Shown: positions 45,900-55,520 of the stretch, piece by piece | Layout of the letters: the number at the start of each line of letters is the position of its first letter | Position numbering within the stretch: the stretch's first letter is position 1 | Assembly: GCF_050613145.1 (NCBI RefSeq) | Contig: NZ_CP192507.1 | Location: 1,550,001 to 1,614,000 of the forward strand | From: Lysinibacillus_B sp050613145 | GTDB taxonomy: Bacteria > Bacillota > Bacilli > Bacillales_A > Planococcaceae | DNA: 64,000 nucleotides | Reading direction: 5' to 3' | The notes under the pieces: generated by a model | Told to the model about the DNA's origin: nothing | Seen by the model: only the letters and a program-made list of their open reading frames with translations | Databases searched by the model: none | Made by a program: the position numbers and the translations under genes

Positions 45900-46640
45900 A
45901 TGCGATTACAAAACAGAGTAGCCATTATTACGGGCGGTGCAAGTGGAATCGGATTAGTGGCGGTCAAAAAATTTATAGATGAAGGAGCTGCAGTCGTTGT
46001 AGCTGATTTTAACGAAGAATCTGGAAAAGAACTGGTGGCGTCTTATGAGCAACATGAAAAGCCAATTTTATTTGTTCAAACGGATACATCTAATCGTCAA
46101 AGTGTCGAGTCGCTCGTTCAGAAGACAGTGGATACGTATGGCAAAATTGATATTTTAGTGAATAATGCTGGGATCACAAAGGATGCTATGTTACACAAAA
46201 TGACGGAACAGCAATTTGATGATGTGCTGAATGTTAATTTAAAAGGGGTATTTAACTGTACGCAATCTGTAATTCCCCATATGATAGCACAGGGCTATGG
46301 GAAAATTATTAACACGTCATCTGTCAGTGGTGTTTATGGGAATGTAGGGCAAACGAATTATGCTGCAACGAAAGCCGCTTTAATTGGCATGACAAAGACG
46401 TGGGCAAAGGAGTTAGGACGAAAGGGGATTAATGTTAATGCTGTAGCGCCAGGCTTTACATTAACAGCAATGGTTCAAAAAATGCCCGAGGAAATATTAA
46501 CGAGAATGGAATCTATTACATCTCTTCAGCGGTTAGGGAAACCTGAGGATATTGCCAATGCGTATTTATTTTTAGCTTCCAATGAATCAGACTATATTAC
46601 AGGTCATGTTCTTCATGTTGATGGGGGTATTATGATGTAA
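45900..46640 (+). CDS. Short-chain dehydrogenase/reductase, FabG/PhaB type
   Basis: An NAD(P)H-dependent 3-oxoacyl reductase-like enzyme of 246 residues. Cofactor motif TGGASGIG at 11-18, NNAG, then the catalytic Ser in NTSSVSG and the Tyr-x3-Lys pair in NYAATKAA. The end HVLHVDGGIMM is typical of the classical SDR family. GGAGGGG precedes the ATG. It would reduce or oxidise a 3-oxo/3-hydroxyacyl group, fitting the KAS III-like and ligase neighbours. Confidence 0.85.
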   Translation: MRLQNRVAIITGGASGIGLVAVKKFIDEGAAVVVADFNEESGKELVASYEQHEKPILFVQTDTSNRQSVESLVQKTVDTYGKIDILVNNAGITKDAMLHKMTEQQFDDVLNVNLKGVFNCTQSVIPHMIAQGYGKIINTSSVSGVYGNVGQTNYAATKAALIGMTKTWAKELGRKGINVNAVAPGFTLTAMVQKMPEEILTRMESITSLQRLGKPEDIANAYLFLASNESDYITGHVLHVDGGIMM

Positions 46641-46652
46641 GGGGGGAGTTTG

Positions 46653-48149
46653 ATGTATGATGGGCAACAATGGATTTTAAAGCGTGCACAACTAACCCCT
46701 GATAAAAAGGCTCTGATTGAAATCGAAACAAAGCGGTACTGGACATATCGTCAGCTAACAAAGGAAATTGAGAAGTGGCAACGTATTTTATGTGCACATA
46801 ACATTCAAATCGGTGATCGCGTATGTATGATGAGTGAAAATAATATAGATACATTTGCGGTGTTATTTGCATGTGGGCTACAAGGGGCTATTTTTGTACC
46901 GATTAATTGGCGCTTAAGTGAGCAGGAAATAGTATATGTTGTGACGGATTGTAAACCACAGCTTTGTATATATGAGGATACATTTGCGTCTGTTGTAGAA
47001 AATCTTCCAGTAGAGCATAAATGGTTGCTTTCCGAGCAATTAGGGGATAGAACAATACAGATATATAGCTTTTCATCATGGCAGCCAACAACACCGTGGC
47101 TTATTATTTATACAGGTGGAACGACAGGGCATCCGAAAGGAGCCGTGCTGTCAATTGAGTCAGTCAATTGGAATGCGATCAATACGATTATTAGCTGGAA
47201 TTTAACTAACGAAGATTGCACGATTAATTATATGCCTCTTTTCCATACGGGTGGTATTAATGCGTTGGCGGTGCCGTTATTAATGGCAGGAGGAACGGTC
47301 GTTGTTGGCAAAAAATTTAATGCAGAAATTGCCGCACGAGCGTTAAATGAATATCATTCCACGATATCATTATTTGTACCAACGATGTATCAGGAAATCG
47401 TGCAAACTGAGTATTTTCAACAGGCGCATTTCCCAACTGTCAAAGTATTTTTATCTGGAGGAGCACCGTGTCCACAAACAATTTACGAAACTTTTCATCA
47501 AAAAGGGCTGTTGTTTAAGGAAGGCTATGGTTTAACAGAAGCCGGGCCGAATAATTTTTATATCGATCCGATACAAGCCATGAAAAAGCGCGGGGCTGTC
47601 GGAAAAAGTATGCAATTTAATCAAATCCGTATCGTAAAAGCAGATGGCTCGTTATGCGCTATTGGTGAGGTTGGTGAATTGCAACTAAGAGGAAAGCATT
47701 TATTCAAGGAATATTGGGAAAATGAGCAGGCAACGAAAGCGGCATTTAGTGATGGTTGGTTTAAAACAGGGGATTTAGCAAGAATGGATGAACAACAAGA
47801 CGTCTATATCGTGGGTAGAAAAAAAGAAATGATTATTTCAGGTGGAGAAAATATTTATCCACAAGAAGTGGAACAATGCATTATTCAACATCCAAATGTG
47901 AAAGAAGTAGCGGTTATTGGCATACCAGATGAATACTGGGGTGAAATTGTCACTGCTTGTATTGTTTGCAAACAGGAAGTAAGCGATTTCGAAGAGGAAA
48001 TTCGTATAAGCTGCACGGAACAGCTCGGGAAATATAAAATACCGAAGAAAATCTTTCTACTGAATGAACTGCCAAGAACAACAGTTGGAAAGATTGATAA
48101 AATGAAACTAAAGCAATTATGTATTGAGAGGGATCGAATACAAATATAG
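46653..48149 (+). CDS. Acyl-CoA ligase, AMP-binding family
   Basis: An adenylate-forming enzyme that activates a carboxylic acid with ATP and CoA. The P-loop-like YTGGTTGHPKG, the GYGLTEAG motif, TGDLARMD, and the C-terminal domain with the catalytic lysine in TVGKIDK are all present. 498 residues from the ATG at 46653 behind GGGGGGAG. It is the last gene of the cluster. The substrate could be a fatty, aromatic or cyclic acid; sequence alone does not decide. Confidence 0.88.
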   Translation: MYDGQQWILKRAQLTPDKKALIEIETKRYWTYRQLTKEIEKWQRILCAHNIQIGDRVCMMSENNIDTFAVLFACGLQGAIFVPINWRLSEQEIVYVVTDCKPQLCIYEDTFASVVENLPVEHKWLLSEQLGDRTIQIYSFSSWQPTTPWLIIYTGGTTGHPKGAVLSIESVNWNAINTIISWNLTNEDCTINYMPLFHTGGINALAVPLLMAGGTVVVGKKFNAEIAARALNEYHSTISLFVPTMYQEIVQTEYFQQAHFPTVKVFLSGGAPCPQTIYETFHQKGLLFKEGYGLTEAGPNNFYIDPIQAMKKRGAVGKSMQFNQIRIVKADGSLCAIGEVGELQLRGKHLFKEYWENEQATKAAFSDGWFKTGDLARMDEQQDVYIVGRKKEMIISGGENIYPQEVEQCIIQHPNVKEVAVIGIPDEYWGEIVTACIVCKQEVSDFEEEIRISCTEQLGKYKIPKKIFLLNELPRTTVGKIDKMKLKQLCIERDRIQI

Positions 48150-48214
48150 AAAAATGGTTCAACGCTAACATCTGTCCGCGTTTTAAGTTTTACTACTATC
48201 TCTCCATCAGTAGC

Positions 48215-48300
48215 CGATTATTTTTTGGCGTTCGTGCCTAGCATGAAGCGTGAGAAAGCGGTGCCGTGCTTTGCGCTGCGCACGAATGCATGAAAGAATA
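48215..48300. repeat. GC-rich hairpin-forming intergenic segment
   Basis: GCGTTCGTGC at one side can pair with GCACGAATGC at the other (one G-U), enclosing about 45 bases. It lies in the 288-base gap after the acyl-CoA ligase and could act as terminator or be a repeat remnant. Confidence 0.3.
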
Positions 48301-48437
48301 TAGTTGAAGTACATACTTTGGGAATGAAGCTTTATAGTAAAAGTTTGATTTTTATAGAAAAAGAGAAGAATCGGAGAAAACACATATTACATACTATCCA
48401 TAAAAGTACAGATACTAATGAAAAAGGAGCGATATGT

Positions 48438-48683
48438 ATGGCAATGTGCCCTTTATGTAATGCTTTGAAAACAGTAGAAATGACTTGTTCAACATGTAAT
48501 ACGACATTAGAGGATTCAGGAAAGGTGTCTGATTTTTTAGATCCTTATGGTCATTATAACGATGAAGAGACTGTAAAAATGGGGGATGGATATGCTAATA
48601 CGGCGAAAGATCAAATTTGTCCGCATTTAATGGTTTGTCAAAATTGTGGGCATGATGAGGTCAAATTTATACAAGAGACATAG
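48438..48683 (+). CDS. Small zinc-ribbon protein
   Basis: An 81-residue protein with three CxxC pairs: Cys4-Pro-Leu-Cys7 near the start, CSTC about 14 residues later, and CQNC near the end, plus a CPH. These should bind one or two zinc ions. I start at the ATG at 48438, eight bases after AAAGGAG; the longer frame from 48318 has no ribosome site. The function is unknown. The middle part LDPYGHYNDEETVKMGDGY may bind a partner. Confidence 0.65.
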   Translation: MAMCPLCNALKTVEMTCSTCNTTLEDSGKVSDFLDPYGHYNDEETVKMGDGYANTAKDQICPHLMVCQNCGHDEVKFIQET

Positions 48684-48719
48684 GCGTTTCACATTTTGTG
48701 ACGAGGATTGTATACAAAA

Positions 48720-48750
48720 TGGCATACCTCCATAGGTTGAAGGTATACCA
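48720..48750 (-). terminator. Hairpin after the second GGDEF-EAL gene
   Basis: TGGCATACCT pairs with AGGTATACCA (one wobble). On the minus strand it is followed by ATTTTGT. It also lies after the zinc-ribbon gene and may act on both. Confidence 0.6.
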
Positions 48751-48769
48751 TAACAATTTAAATAGTTCT

Positions 48770-51223
48770 TTAGGATATTAGCTCATTGTAAATTTCGCGT
48801 GCTGGCATCGGTTTATAGTATAAATAACCTTGGGCAACAGGGCAATTTAATTGATTTAAAATAGTTGCTTGCTCAGTTGTCTCAACACCTTCAGCTACAA
48901 CATCAAGCCCTAAGCTCTGTGCCATTGTAATAATGGATTTGACGATTGCGTAATCATTTTCTTCTGTAATATCTTGCACAAATGCGCGGTCAATTTTCAG
49001 TTGTTGAATGGGTAAGCGTTTTAAATAATTTAGTGAAGAATACCCCATACCGAAATCATCAATCGAAATATAAATAGCGTGATGCTGCAAAGCTTGTAGC
49101 TTTTTAATTACTTCTTCAGGATTGTTCATCGCGATACTCTCCGTAATTTCAAGCTCTAAATAACGACCTTGTAAGCCGGTTTCCTCTAAGATGGACAACA
49201 CTTTGTCAATAAAATCAGGCTGCTGAAATTGTTTTAGTGAAATATTAACAGCTATTCGAATATTGTCAATGCCTTCATCTAACCATTGTTTTCTCGTTGT
49301 GCAAGCATGTCGTAAAATCCATTCGCCTAGTTTAATAATTAGCCCGGATTCTTCAGCTATCGGAATAAACTTAGCCGGTGAGATAAACCCTTTTGTCGGA
49401 TGTATCCAACGAACAAGTGCTTCAACTCCAATAATTTTCCCTGATGTGATACATACTTGAGGTTGATAATGTAGCTCAAATTGATTATCGCTAATCGCCT
49501 CATTTAATAGATTGGAGATTTCAAATGTCTCAGCTACTTCATCTCTCATGGAATCATTATAAATCGTATATTGATTTTTACCATTTTCCTTTGATTTGTA
49601 CATAGCCATATCAGCGTTTTTAATTAATATATCAAGTGTTGATCCGTGGGCAGGATACAGGCTAATACCGATGCTTAATGTTGTAAAGAATGACATATCA
49701 TTTACGACAATAGGGTTGTTTACAGTATGTAAAATACGGTGTGTTCGTGAAATAACTTCCTCTACATTTTTAAAATTTTGCATGACAACAATGAATTCAT
49801 CTCCACCAAATCGGTATATGGCATCGCCTTTTTCTAAGCAGTGAGCAATTTTTTGTGATAAAACGACTAATAATTCATCCCCAATACGATGTCCGAGTGT
49901 ATCATTAATCGATTTAAAATGATCTAAATCTATAAAAAGTATAGCTAAGTCATCGGAGAATTGAAGTAAACGATTTATTTCTTGCGTTAAAGATGTACGA
50001 TTAGGTAATTTAGTGAGTGCATCAAAATAAGCTAATTGATTTATATGTTGTTCATGTTGCATTTGAAGCGAGATATCGCGTGTAACGCCTCGATAACCAA
50101 TTAATTGGTCGTTCGTATCAAATATAGGTAACGTATTCGTACTTAAATAGACGATTTCACCTGATTTTTTCTTCTTTTTATATACGATATTTCGGAAAGT
50201 AGTTAGGTTTTTGGGCTGCTTAGTATATACCTCTTCTCCTGTGTAGACTGGCATCGCATTACTTTCAAACTGTTTGATAAATGTTTCTCTTACATAATTT
50301 TTGTCATTATTCGTCATGTAGTCGAATTTTAATGTTCCAAGCAACTCATCAGGAGAGTAACCTAAAATAGAACTCGCCCGTTCTGAGACATATGTATAAC
50401 GTCCGTCTAAATCTGTTTCCCAAACATATTCGTCAAAGGCGGTTACGACATCGCGAAAGCGTTTTTCACTCTCAATGAGTGCCATCCGACTATTTGACAC
50501 TGCTTCGTACACTTCAATTAATTCTGGTGAGAAGGCTGAAAGGTCAATATTTCCTTGCTCACTTATAATTTGGTCCTTAAATAATTTTAAATTGTTAAAG
50601 TATTGATTCGTAATGATGCGAGAGCCGACTAATCCAATAGCAATCATAATAAACAATAGTAATAACATTTTAATAAAAGCATCTTTGAACAACGTAAATA
50701 AATCCTCTATTAATACATTGCTCCATATATGACCAATAATTTCACCATCACGAATAATGGGGTGAATATTAGCAACTACATAGCTCTTGCGCGTTTGCGA
50801 ATAGTTATAAAGCTTTAGCGGTAGACCTGTTGTATACACTTCTCTAGCATCAGATGTTTTGCTCATATCCGTTAAACTAGCTTCATCAAAATTCGGTCCA
50901 AATGCAACAATGGAGTTTAACTCTTTCACATAATAACCTGCGCCGAAATTTGCGTAGGAATCAGTGATATTATCGATATAGGGCTGAAGTTTTTCGTTTA
51001 AACTAGCGATTTTTTCTGTATCTGTCATGTTAGGGTGTTCAAGTAAATCATTATAAGTACCTTTTAGACTATTATCTAATAATGTACTAATCGAAGTCAC
51101 TTCGTTGTATTTGTCATCTAATAATCTATTCCAATTTAAGTAAAGATCGATACTAAATGTAGCAATAATAGTAAACATGACAAGAGCAGTCGTTAGTATA
51201 GAAATTCTTCGCTTAATAGACAT
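48770..51223 (-). CDS. Membrane sensor with PAS, GGDEF and EAL domains
   Basis: A cyclic-di-GMP enzyme of 817 residues. Two membrane helices (about residues 5-25 and 185-205) enclose an extracellular sensor domain of dCACHE/CHASE type, then a PAS domain (about 260-390), a GGDEF domain with intact FGGDEFIV, and an EAL domain with intact EALVRW, EITES, DDFGMGYSS and KIDRAF motifs. Both activities look possible. I prefer the ATG at 51223; a TTG at 51244 has no better ribosome site. It is a single gene. Together with the soluble protein at 27402 this gives two dual-domain enzymes in the window. Confidence 0.9.
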   Translation of the reverse strand: MSIKRRISILTTALVMFTIIATFSIDLYLNWNRLLDDKYNEVTSISTLLDNSLKGTYNDLLEHPNMTDTEKIASLNEKLQPYIDNITDSYANFGAGYYVKELNSIVAFGPNFDEASLTDMSKTSDAREVYTTGLPLKLYNYSQTRKSYVVANIHPIIRDGEIIGHIWSNVLIEDLFTLFKDAFIKMLLLLFIMIAIGLVGSRIITNQYFNNLKLFKDQIISEQGNIDLSAFSPELIEVYEAVSNSRMALIESEKRFRDVVTAFDEYVWETDLDGRYTYVSERASSILGYSPDELLGTLKFDYMTNNDKNYVRETFIKQFESNAMPVYTGEEVYTKQPKNLTTFRNIVYKKKKKSGEIVYLSTNTLPIFDTNDQLIGYRGVTRDISLQMQHEQHINQLAYFDALTKLPNRTSLTQEINRLLQFSDDLAILFIDLDHFKSINDTLGHRIGDELLVVLSQKIAHCLEKGDAIYRFGGDEFIVVMQNFKNVEEVISRTHRILHTVNNPIVVNDMSFFTTLSIGISLYPAHGSTLDILIKNADMAMYKSKENGKNQYTIYNDSMRDEVAETFEISNLLNEAISDNQFELHYQPQVCITSGKIIGVEALVRWIHPTKGFISPAKFIPIAEESGLIIKLGEWILRHACTTRKQWLDEGIDNIRIAVNISLKQFQQPDFIDKVLSILEETGLQGRYLELEITESIAMNNPEEVIKKLQALQHHAIYISIDDFGMGYSSLNYLKRLPIQQLKIDRAFVQDITEENDYAIVKSIITMAQSLGLDVVAEGVETTEQATILNQLNCPVAQGYLYYKPMPAREIYNELIS

Positions 51224-51490
51224 TGTTTTATTCACTTCTCTCAAAATAGGATAAACAGACTACTTTCTAATATATGTATATGTTAGTATAATGTCCCTAC
51301 AATAAAATACATAAAAAAACATAAATAGTACAAAGAAATAGTTAAATGAATGAGATATTGTAATAAATTAAGTGGAATTATGAATATTTATTAGAGGAAT
51401 TTATAATTGAGTAGAAATTATTTTATTTAAAGTATGTAAAGTGGATTTATTTCGAAAGTCGAATTATAATGATGGAAAGGAGAGTGTATT

Positions 51491-52984
51491 ATGTCAGTGA
51501 AACAATCATTTATGAATTATGTGAAAAAAATGCAAAATTATAGTGAGGCGTTATCGGTCATTTATTGGGATATGCGTACTGGGGCACCAAAAAAAGGGTT
51601 GCCACAACGTGCTGAAGTAGTCGGTACATTATCGGCTGAATTATTCGCGCTTCAAACTTCTGATGAATTAGGTCAGCTGCTAGAGCAAATTTCGAAGGAA
51701 GAATTAGATTTCGTCACAAAGCGTCTATACGAGGAAGTAAAAAAATCGTATGATGAATCGAAAAAAATTCCAGCAGATGAATACAAAGAATATGTCATCT
51801 TACAGTCAAAAGCTGAAGCAGTATGGGAAGAGGCAAAAGTGAAATCTGATTTTTCTTTATTCTTGCCATACTTAAAACAAATTGTTGAATACCAAAAGAA
51901 ATTTGTGCACTATTGGGGTATTAAAAATGGCTCAGTGTATAACACTTTGCTAGATAAATATGAGCCAGAAATGACAACGGATATTTTAGATCGTGTCTTT
52001 GGGGAACTTCGTGACACAATCGTACCACTTGTGAAAGCAATCCATGAATCGCCAAATAAACCAGATACATCGATGCTGTTTAAGAATTTTCCAAAAGAAG
52101 GGCAACGCGCGGCTTCACTTGAGCTTTTAACACAACTTGGTTACGATTTTGAAGCAGGTAGACTCGATGAAACCGTACATCCGTTTATGATTGGACTAAA
52201 TAGTGGAGATATTCGTGTCACAACAAAATACGATGAAAATGATTTTCGTTCAGCTATTTTTGGCACAATTCATGAATGTGGTCATGCCATCTATGAACAA
52301 AATATTAATCCGGAGCTTAATGGGCTGCCATTATCAACGGGTACATCAATGGGCATTCATGAATCACAGTCATTGTTTTATGAAAACTTCATTGGTCGTA
52401 ACGAACAATTTTGGAAGCATAACTTCAAGCTATTACAAAAACATTCACCAGAGCAATTTGGCGACGTAGCGGTAGAGGATTTCTTAAAAGCGATTAACTT
52501 TGTGGAGCCTTCATTTATTCGAATCGAAGCAGATGAGTTAACATATCCGCTACATATTATGATTCGTTATGAAATTGAACGTGAATTGTTTGATGGAAAC
52601 CTGCAAGTGGAGGACTTACCACAAGTATGGGATGATAAGTACGAACAATATTTAGGTATTCGTCCGAAAAACGATGCTGAAGGTGTATTGCAAGATATGC
52701 ACTGGAGTGGTGGGAGCTTTGGTTACTTCCCGTCATATGCATTAGGCTATATGTATGCAGCACAGTGGAAAGCTGCAATGGATCAAGCTATTCCAAAATT
52801 TGATGAGTTATGTGGCAAAGGGGATCTCCAACCAATCCGTGAATGGTTAACAGATAAAGTACATCAATACGGGGCATTGAAAAAACCGTTTGAATTATTA
52901 CAAGAGGGAACAGGGGAAGGTCTTAACGCTTCCTATTTAGCGAACTATTTAAAAGAAAAGTATACGGCGTTATATCAACTGTAA
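51491..52984 (+). CDS. ypwA: M32 carboxypeptidase (YpwA-like)
   Basis: A zinc metallocarboxypeptidase of 497 residues that removes C-terminal residues in the cytoplasm. The HECGH motif binds zinc and the following GIHESQSLFYEN provides the third ligand, both hallmarks of family M32. GGAAAGGAGAG precedes the ATG. The length agrees with B. subtilis YpwA (about 500). It is monocistronic and ends in a strong palindrome. Confidence 0.92.
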   Translation: MSVKQSFMNYVKKMQNYSEALSVIYWDMRTGAPKKGLPQRAEVVGTLSAELFALQTSDELGQLLEQISKEELDFVTKRLYEEVKKSYDESKKIPADEYKEYVILQSKAEAVWEEAKVKSDFSLFLPYLKQIVEYQKKFVHYWGIKNGSVYNTLLDKYEPEMTTDILDRVFGELRDTIVPLVKAIHESPNKPDTSMLFKNFPKEGQRAASLELLTQLGYDFEAGRLDETVHPFMIGLNSGDIRVTTKYDENDFRSAIFGTIHECGHAIYEQNINPELNGLPLSTGTSMGIHESQSLFYENFIGRNEQFWKHNFKLLQKHSPEQFGDVAVEDFLKAINFVEPSFIRIEADELTYPLHIMIRYEIERELFDGNLQVEDLPQVWDDKYEQYLGIRPKNDAEGVLQDMHWSGGSFGYFPSYALGYMYAAQWKAAMDQAIPKFDELCGKGDLQPIREWLTDKVHQYGALKKPFELLQEGTGEGLNASYLANYLKEKYTALYQL

Positions 52985-52990
52985 AAACAA

Positions 52991-53028
52991 GGGGGTGTCC
53001 AGAAAGTATATACTTTCTGGACACCCCC
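52991..53028 (+). terminator. Perfect 38-bp palindrome after ypwA
   Basis: GGGGGTGTCCAGAAAGTAT is directly followed by its complement, with arms of 19 bp and no spacer. A short CCTTTTG follows, so it probably acts as the ypwA terminator. Confidence 0.7.
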
Positions 53029-53104
53029 TGCACCTTTTGATAAGTATCCATTAAGAAATATTGCTCCTGCGGTGGTCGCATCAACATACCACCATCCTCG
53101 TCGC

Positions 53105-53143
53105 AAAGGAGCCATCTCAAAATATCTTTCAGATGGCTCCTTT
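53105..53143. terminator. Hairpin between ypwA and the oxidase operon
   Basis: AAAGGAGCCATCT pairs perfectly with AGATGGCTCCTTT over a 13-base loop; ATTTTTA follows on the plus strand. It ends the oxidase transcript on the other strand. Confidence 0.7.
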
Positions 53144-53147
53144 ATTT

Positions 53148-54887
53148 TTACCAGAACTGGAACCCTTTTGAACCTGCTGGTGAGTTCGTAATAATTTCAT
53201 ATATCGGGATTGTGTAAGCAAACAAGATGAGCGCTACTAAAATGATACCCCATACTTTGAAGTTTTCTAGAATGGCAGGTGTTTTTTCAGCACCAGCAGC
53301 CACTTCAGCAACAGGGAATTCTTCTTGCCCTTTTGGTGCAAACCAAGTTAAGTTTATAACGATATACATAATAAGGATAATCGCGATAAATAAAATAGTA
53401 CCACCGATCGCTTGAGCGATTTGATAAGGAACCCAATCGTAAGCCATTTCAGCACCGCCGTACGTTGAAAACTCAGAGCGACGAGGTGCCCCTAGTAAGC
53501 CTGCAATATGCATAGCAAAAGACATAATTAGCATCCCTGTACCCCAAAGAATACCAGAAATGTTACCTAAGTAGTTTAATTTTGGTGTTAGCGTTCGTCC
53601 CGTTAAATGAGGGATTAACCAAAATGCTACGCCAAAGAATGTTAACACAACTGCCGTTGCCACTGTTAAATGGAAGTGACCTGTTACCCAAATCGTATTG
53701 TGAACTAATTGGTTCATTTGGTGAGAAGCGTTTACGATACCACCTGCACCACCAGGAATAAATGCTAACATCCCAATGAATGGTAATAAGAAGCGAGAAT
53801 CACCCCAAGGTAATGCTTTAAACCAACCAAGAATACCACGTCCACCGAGTTCGCGACCACGTAGTTCAAATGTGGCGAACATGGAGAAGGCCGTTAGTAA
53901 AGAAGGAATCACAACAAAGAATGTTAAGACAACTTGAGTGAATTTCCAGAATCCATCAATACCAGGTTCTGTTAATTGGTGGTGAATACCTACTGGGAAT
54001 GAGAATAGTAAGAATAGCATGAATGATAAACGAGCAAGTGAATCAGAGAAAATCTTTGCACCAATCACTTTTGGAATTACAACATACCAAGCCATATAAG
54101 CAGGTAACAACCAGAAGTATACTAATGCATGCCCGAAATACCAGAATAATGTACGAGATAAAAGTATATCGATCCGTTCAACTAAACCAAGTGACCATGG
54201 CAATAATTGGAATAAAACTTCGACAGCTACGCCTAGAGACGCTGTAATCCACAAAATCGAATTAACTACCGCCATAAATGTTAGCAAAGGTGACATTTCG
54301 CCAGGGTTAGCTTTTTTCCACTCGCGATATTTCATTATTTGCATAATACATAATAGCCAAGAGCCAACTACAACAAGCGTTAAACCAAGATAGAAAATCC
54401 AGTGAGCTTGTAGCGGAGCATAAAAAGTATAAAGTACAGTTGCTTCATTTAATAAAACCATTGTTGCAGCAGCAGCGGTACCGATGACCATTAACCAAAA
54501 ACCAATCCAACCGATTTTGCGTTGTGTGTTTGTAAAGGCACCAGCAGTACGACTAACAGCAGCTAGTTGAAAGCCTAGAATGAAAAAAGTTGTTAAAATA
54601 AGCGCGAGTAAAATCCCGTGAACGGTTAACACTTGATAATAGCCAATTTTAATACCTGTTGGTAATGTGAATTCACCAGAGCGAACTAAAACTTGTAGTA
54701 AACCTGCAAGGCCACCTAATAATAAAGCGATAAATGCGACATACATATGTGCCATGGCTAATTTTGCATCTTTGCCTTCTACACGAATAAATTGAGCGAC
54801 GTTTTTTTGCTTTGGTAATGTAGGCTTAGAATCTTTTTCGATTACCGTTCTTTCCTCTACAAGTACATTACTGACTGTCTTCTGCAT
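53148..54887 (-). CDS. cbaA: Cytochrome c oxidase subunit I, ba3 type
   Basis: The haem-copper catalytic subunit of a B-family (ba3-like) oxidase in the membrane, 579 residues and about 13 helices. Key ligands are seen: the low-spin haem His in VLTVHG, the CuB His and cross-linked Tyr in GHALVYFW, the His pair in GIHHQLTEP, and the haem ligands in TGHFHL. Its start overlaps the subunit II gene by 20 bases. The spacing and the small subunit IIa upstream mark a ba3 operon, which gives high oxygen affinity at low cost in pumping. Confidence 0.9.
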   Translation of the reverse strand: MQKTVSNVLVEERTVIEKDSKPTLPKQKNVAQFIRVEGKDAKLAMAHMYVAFIALLLGGLAGLLQVLVRSGEFTLPTGIKIGYYQVLTVHGILLALILTTFFILGFQLAAVSRTAGAFTNTQRKIGWIGFWLMVIGTAAAATMVLLNEATVLYTFYAPLQAHWIFYLGLTLVVVGSWLLCIMQIMKYREWKKANPGEMSPLLTFMAVVNSILWITASLGVAVEVLFQLLPWSLGLVERIDILLSRTLFWYFGHALVYFWLLPAYMAWYVVIPKVIGAKIFSDSLARLSFMLFLLFSFPVGIHHQLTEPGIDGFWKFTQVVLTFFVVIPSLLTAFSMFATFELRGRELGGRGILGWFKALPWGDSRFLLPFIGMLAFIPGGAGGIVNASHQMNQLVHNTIWVTGHFHLTVATAVVLTFFGVAFWLIPHLTGRTLTPKLNYLGNISGILWGTGMLIMSFAMHIAGLLGAPRRSEFSTYGGAEMAYDWVPYQIAQAIGGTILFIAIILIMYIVINLTWFAPKGQEEFPVAEVAAGAEKTPAILENFKVWGIILVALILFAYTIPIYEIITNSPAGSKGFQFW

Positions 54888-55368
54888 TTTCGTCCACCAC
54901 CTTCAGTGTACCGTACATGAATGTATGTCCAGTACCACAGTATTCATTACATACGATTACATATTCACCCGCTTGATTCATCTCTGCCACGTATTCGGAA
55001 ATATAACCAGGCTCAAGCATCATGTTAATATTGGTTTGGGCGATTTGATACCCATGAATGACATCTTTTGTTGTTGCGTAAAACTTAACAACAGATCCAA
55101 GAGGGACTTCGATATCACTAGGGTTATAGTTGAATGCTGAAGCGACAAGTACAACTTCATAATCCCAATCTTTTCCCTCTACTTTGTGTACACCTGGATT
55201 GTTAAACGGTGCAATATTGTCTACATTTTCATAATCGATTGTCTGTCTTCCTTCATTTGGATGCGTTCCATTATGGAAAGCACCAATCCCTAAGATAATA
55301 AGAAATGCTACAAGCGCACCACCGCCAAACATAAGCCACCATTTTTCGTACTTATGTATGTGCATCAT
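54868..55368 (-). CDS. cbaB: Cytochrome c oxidase subunit II, ba3 type
   Basis: A 166-residue subunit with one N-terminal membrane helix (about residues 11-31) and an extracellular cupredoxin domain. The CuA centre ligands are complete: the first His in VIHGY, then Cys-x3-Cys-x3-His-x2-Met in CNEYCGTGHTFM. AAGGAGGGGATT precedes the ATGATG. It takes electrons from cytochrome c and passes them to subunit I, with whose gene it overlaps. Confidence 0.9.
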   Translation of the reverse strand: MMHIHKYEKWWLMFGGGALVAFLIILGIGAFHNGTHPNEGRQTIDYENVDNIAPFNNPGVHKVEGKDWDYEVVLVASAFNYNPSDIEVPLGSVVKFYATTKDVIHGYQIAQTNINMMLEPGYISEYVAEMNQAGEYVIVCNEYCGTGHTFMYGTLKVVDENAEDSQ

Positions 55369-55397
55369 AATCCCCTCCTTAAAACGTCAATTTGATT

Positions 55398-55520
55398 TTA
55401 AAAACGATCCATGAATATGCCGAAACAAGCGCCCCAAACAATGATGATGATTAAACCTACTCCGAACGTCATGAGGAGCGTGCCTTTTAAATCTGCCTCA
55501 GCTTTTTTCTTATGTGCCAT
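55398..55520 (-). CDS. Cytochrome c oxidase subunit IIa, 40 residues
   Basis: A tiny gene, MAHKKKAEADLKGTLL at the start, then one membrane helix (about residues 15-36) ending in FMDRF. The AAGGAGGG site lies just before the ATG at 55520. It starts the oxidase operon, 29 bases before subunit II. A single-helix subunit IIa of this size is known from ba3 oxidases of Thermus and Bacillales. It probably replaces a missing helix of subunit II. Confidence 0.75.
   Translation of the reverse strand: MAHKKKAEADLKGTLLMTFGVGLIIIIVWGACFGIFMDRF

Noticed and set aside
32586..48149. Prophage or integrative element
   Set aside because: No integrase, phage structural gene, tRNA-associated repeat or conjugation gene is seen; only the IS110 transposase is mobile-type.
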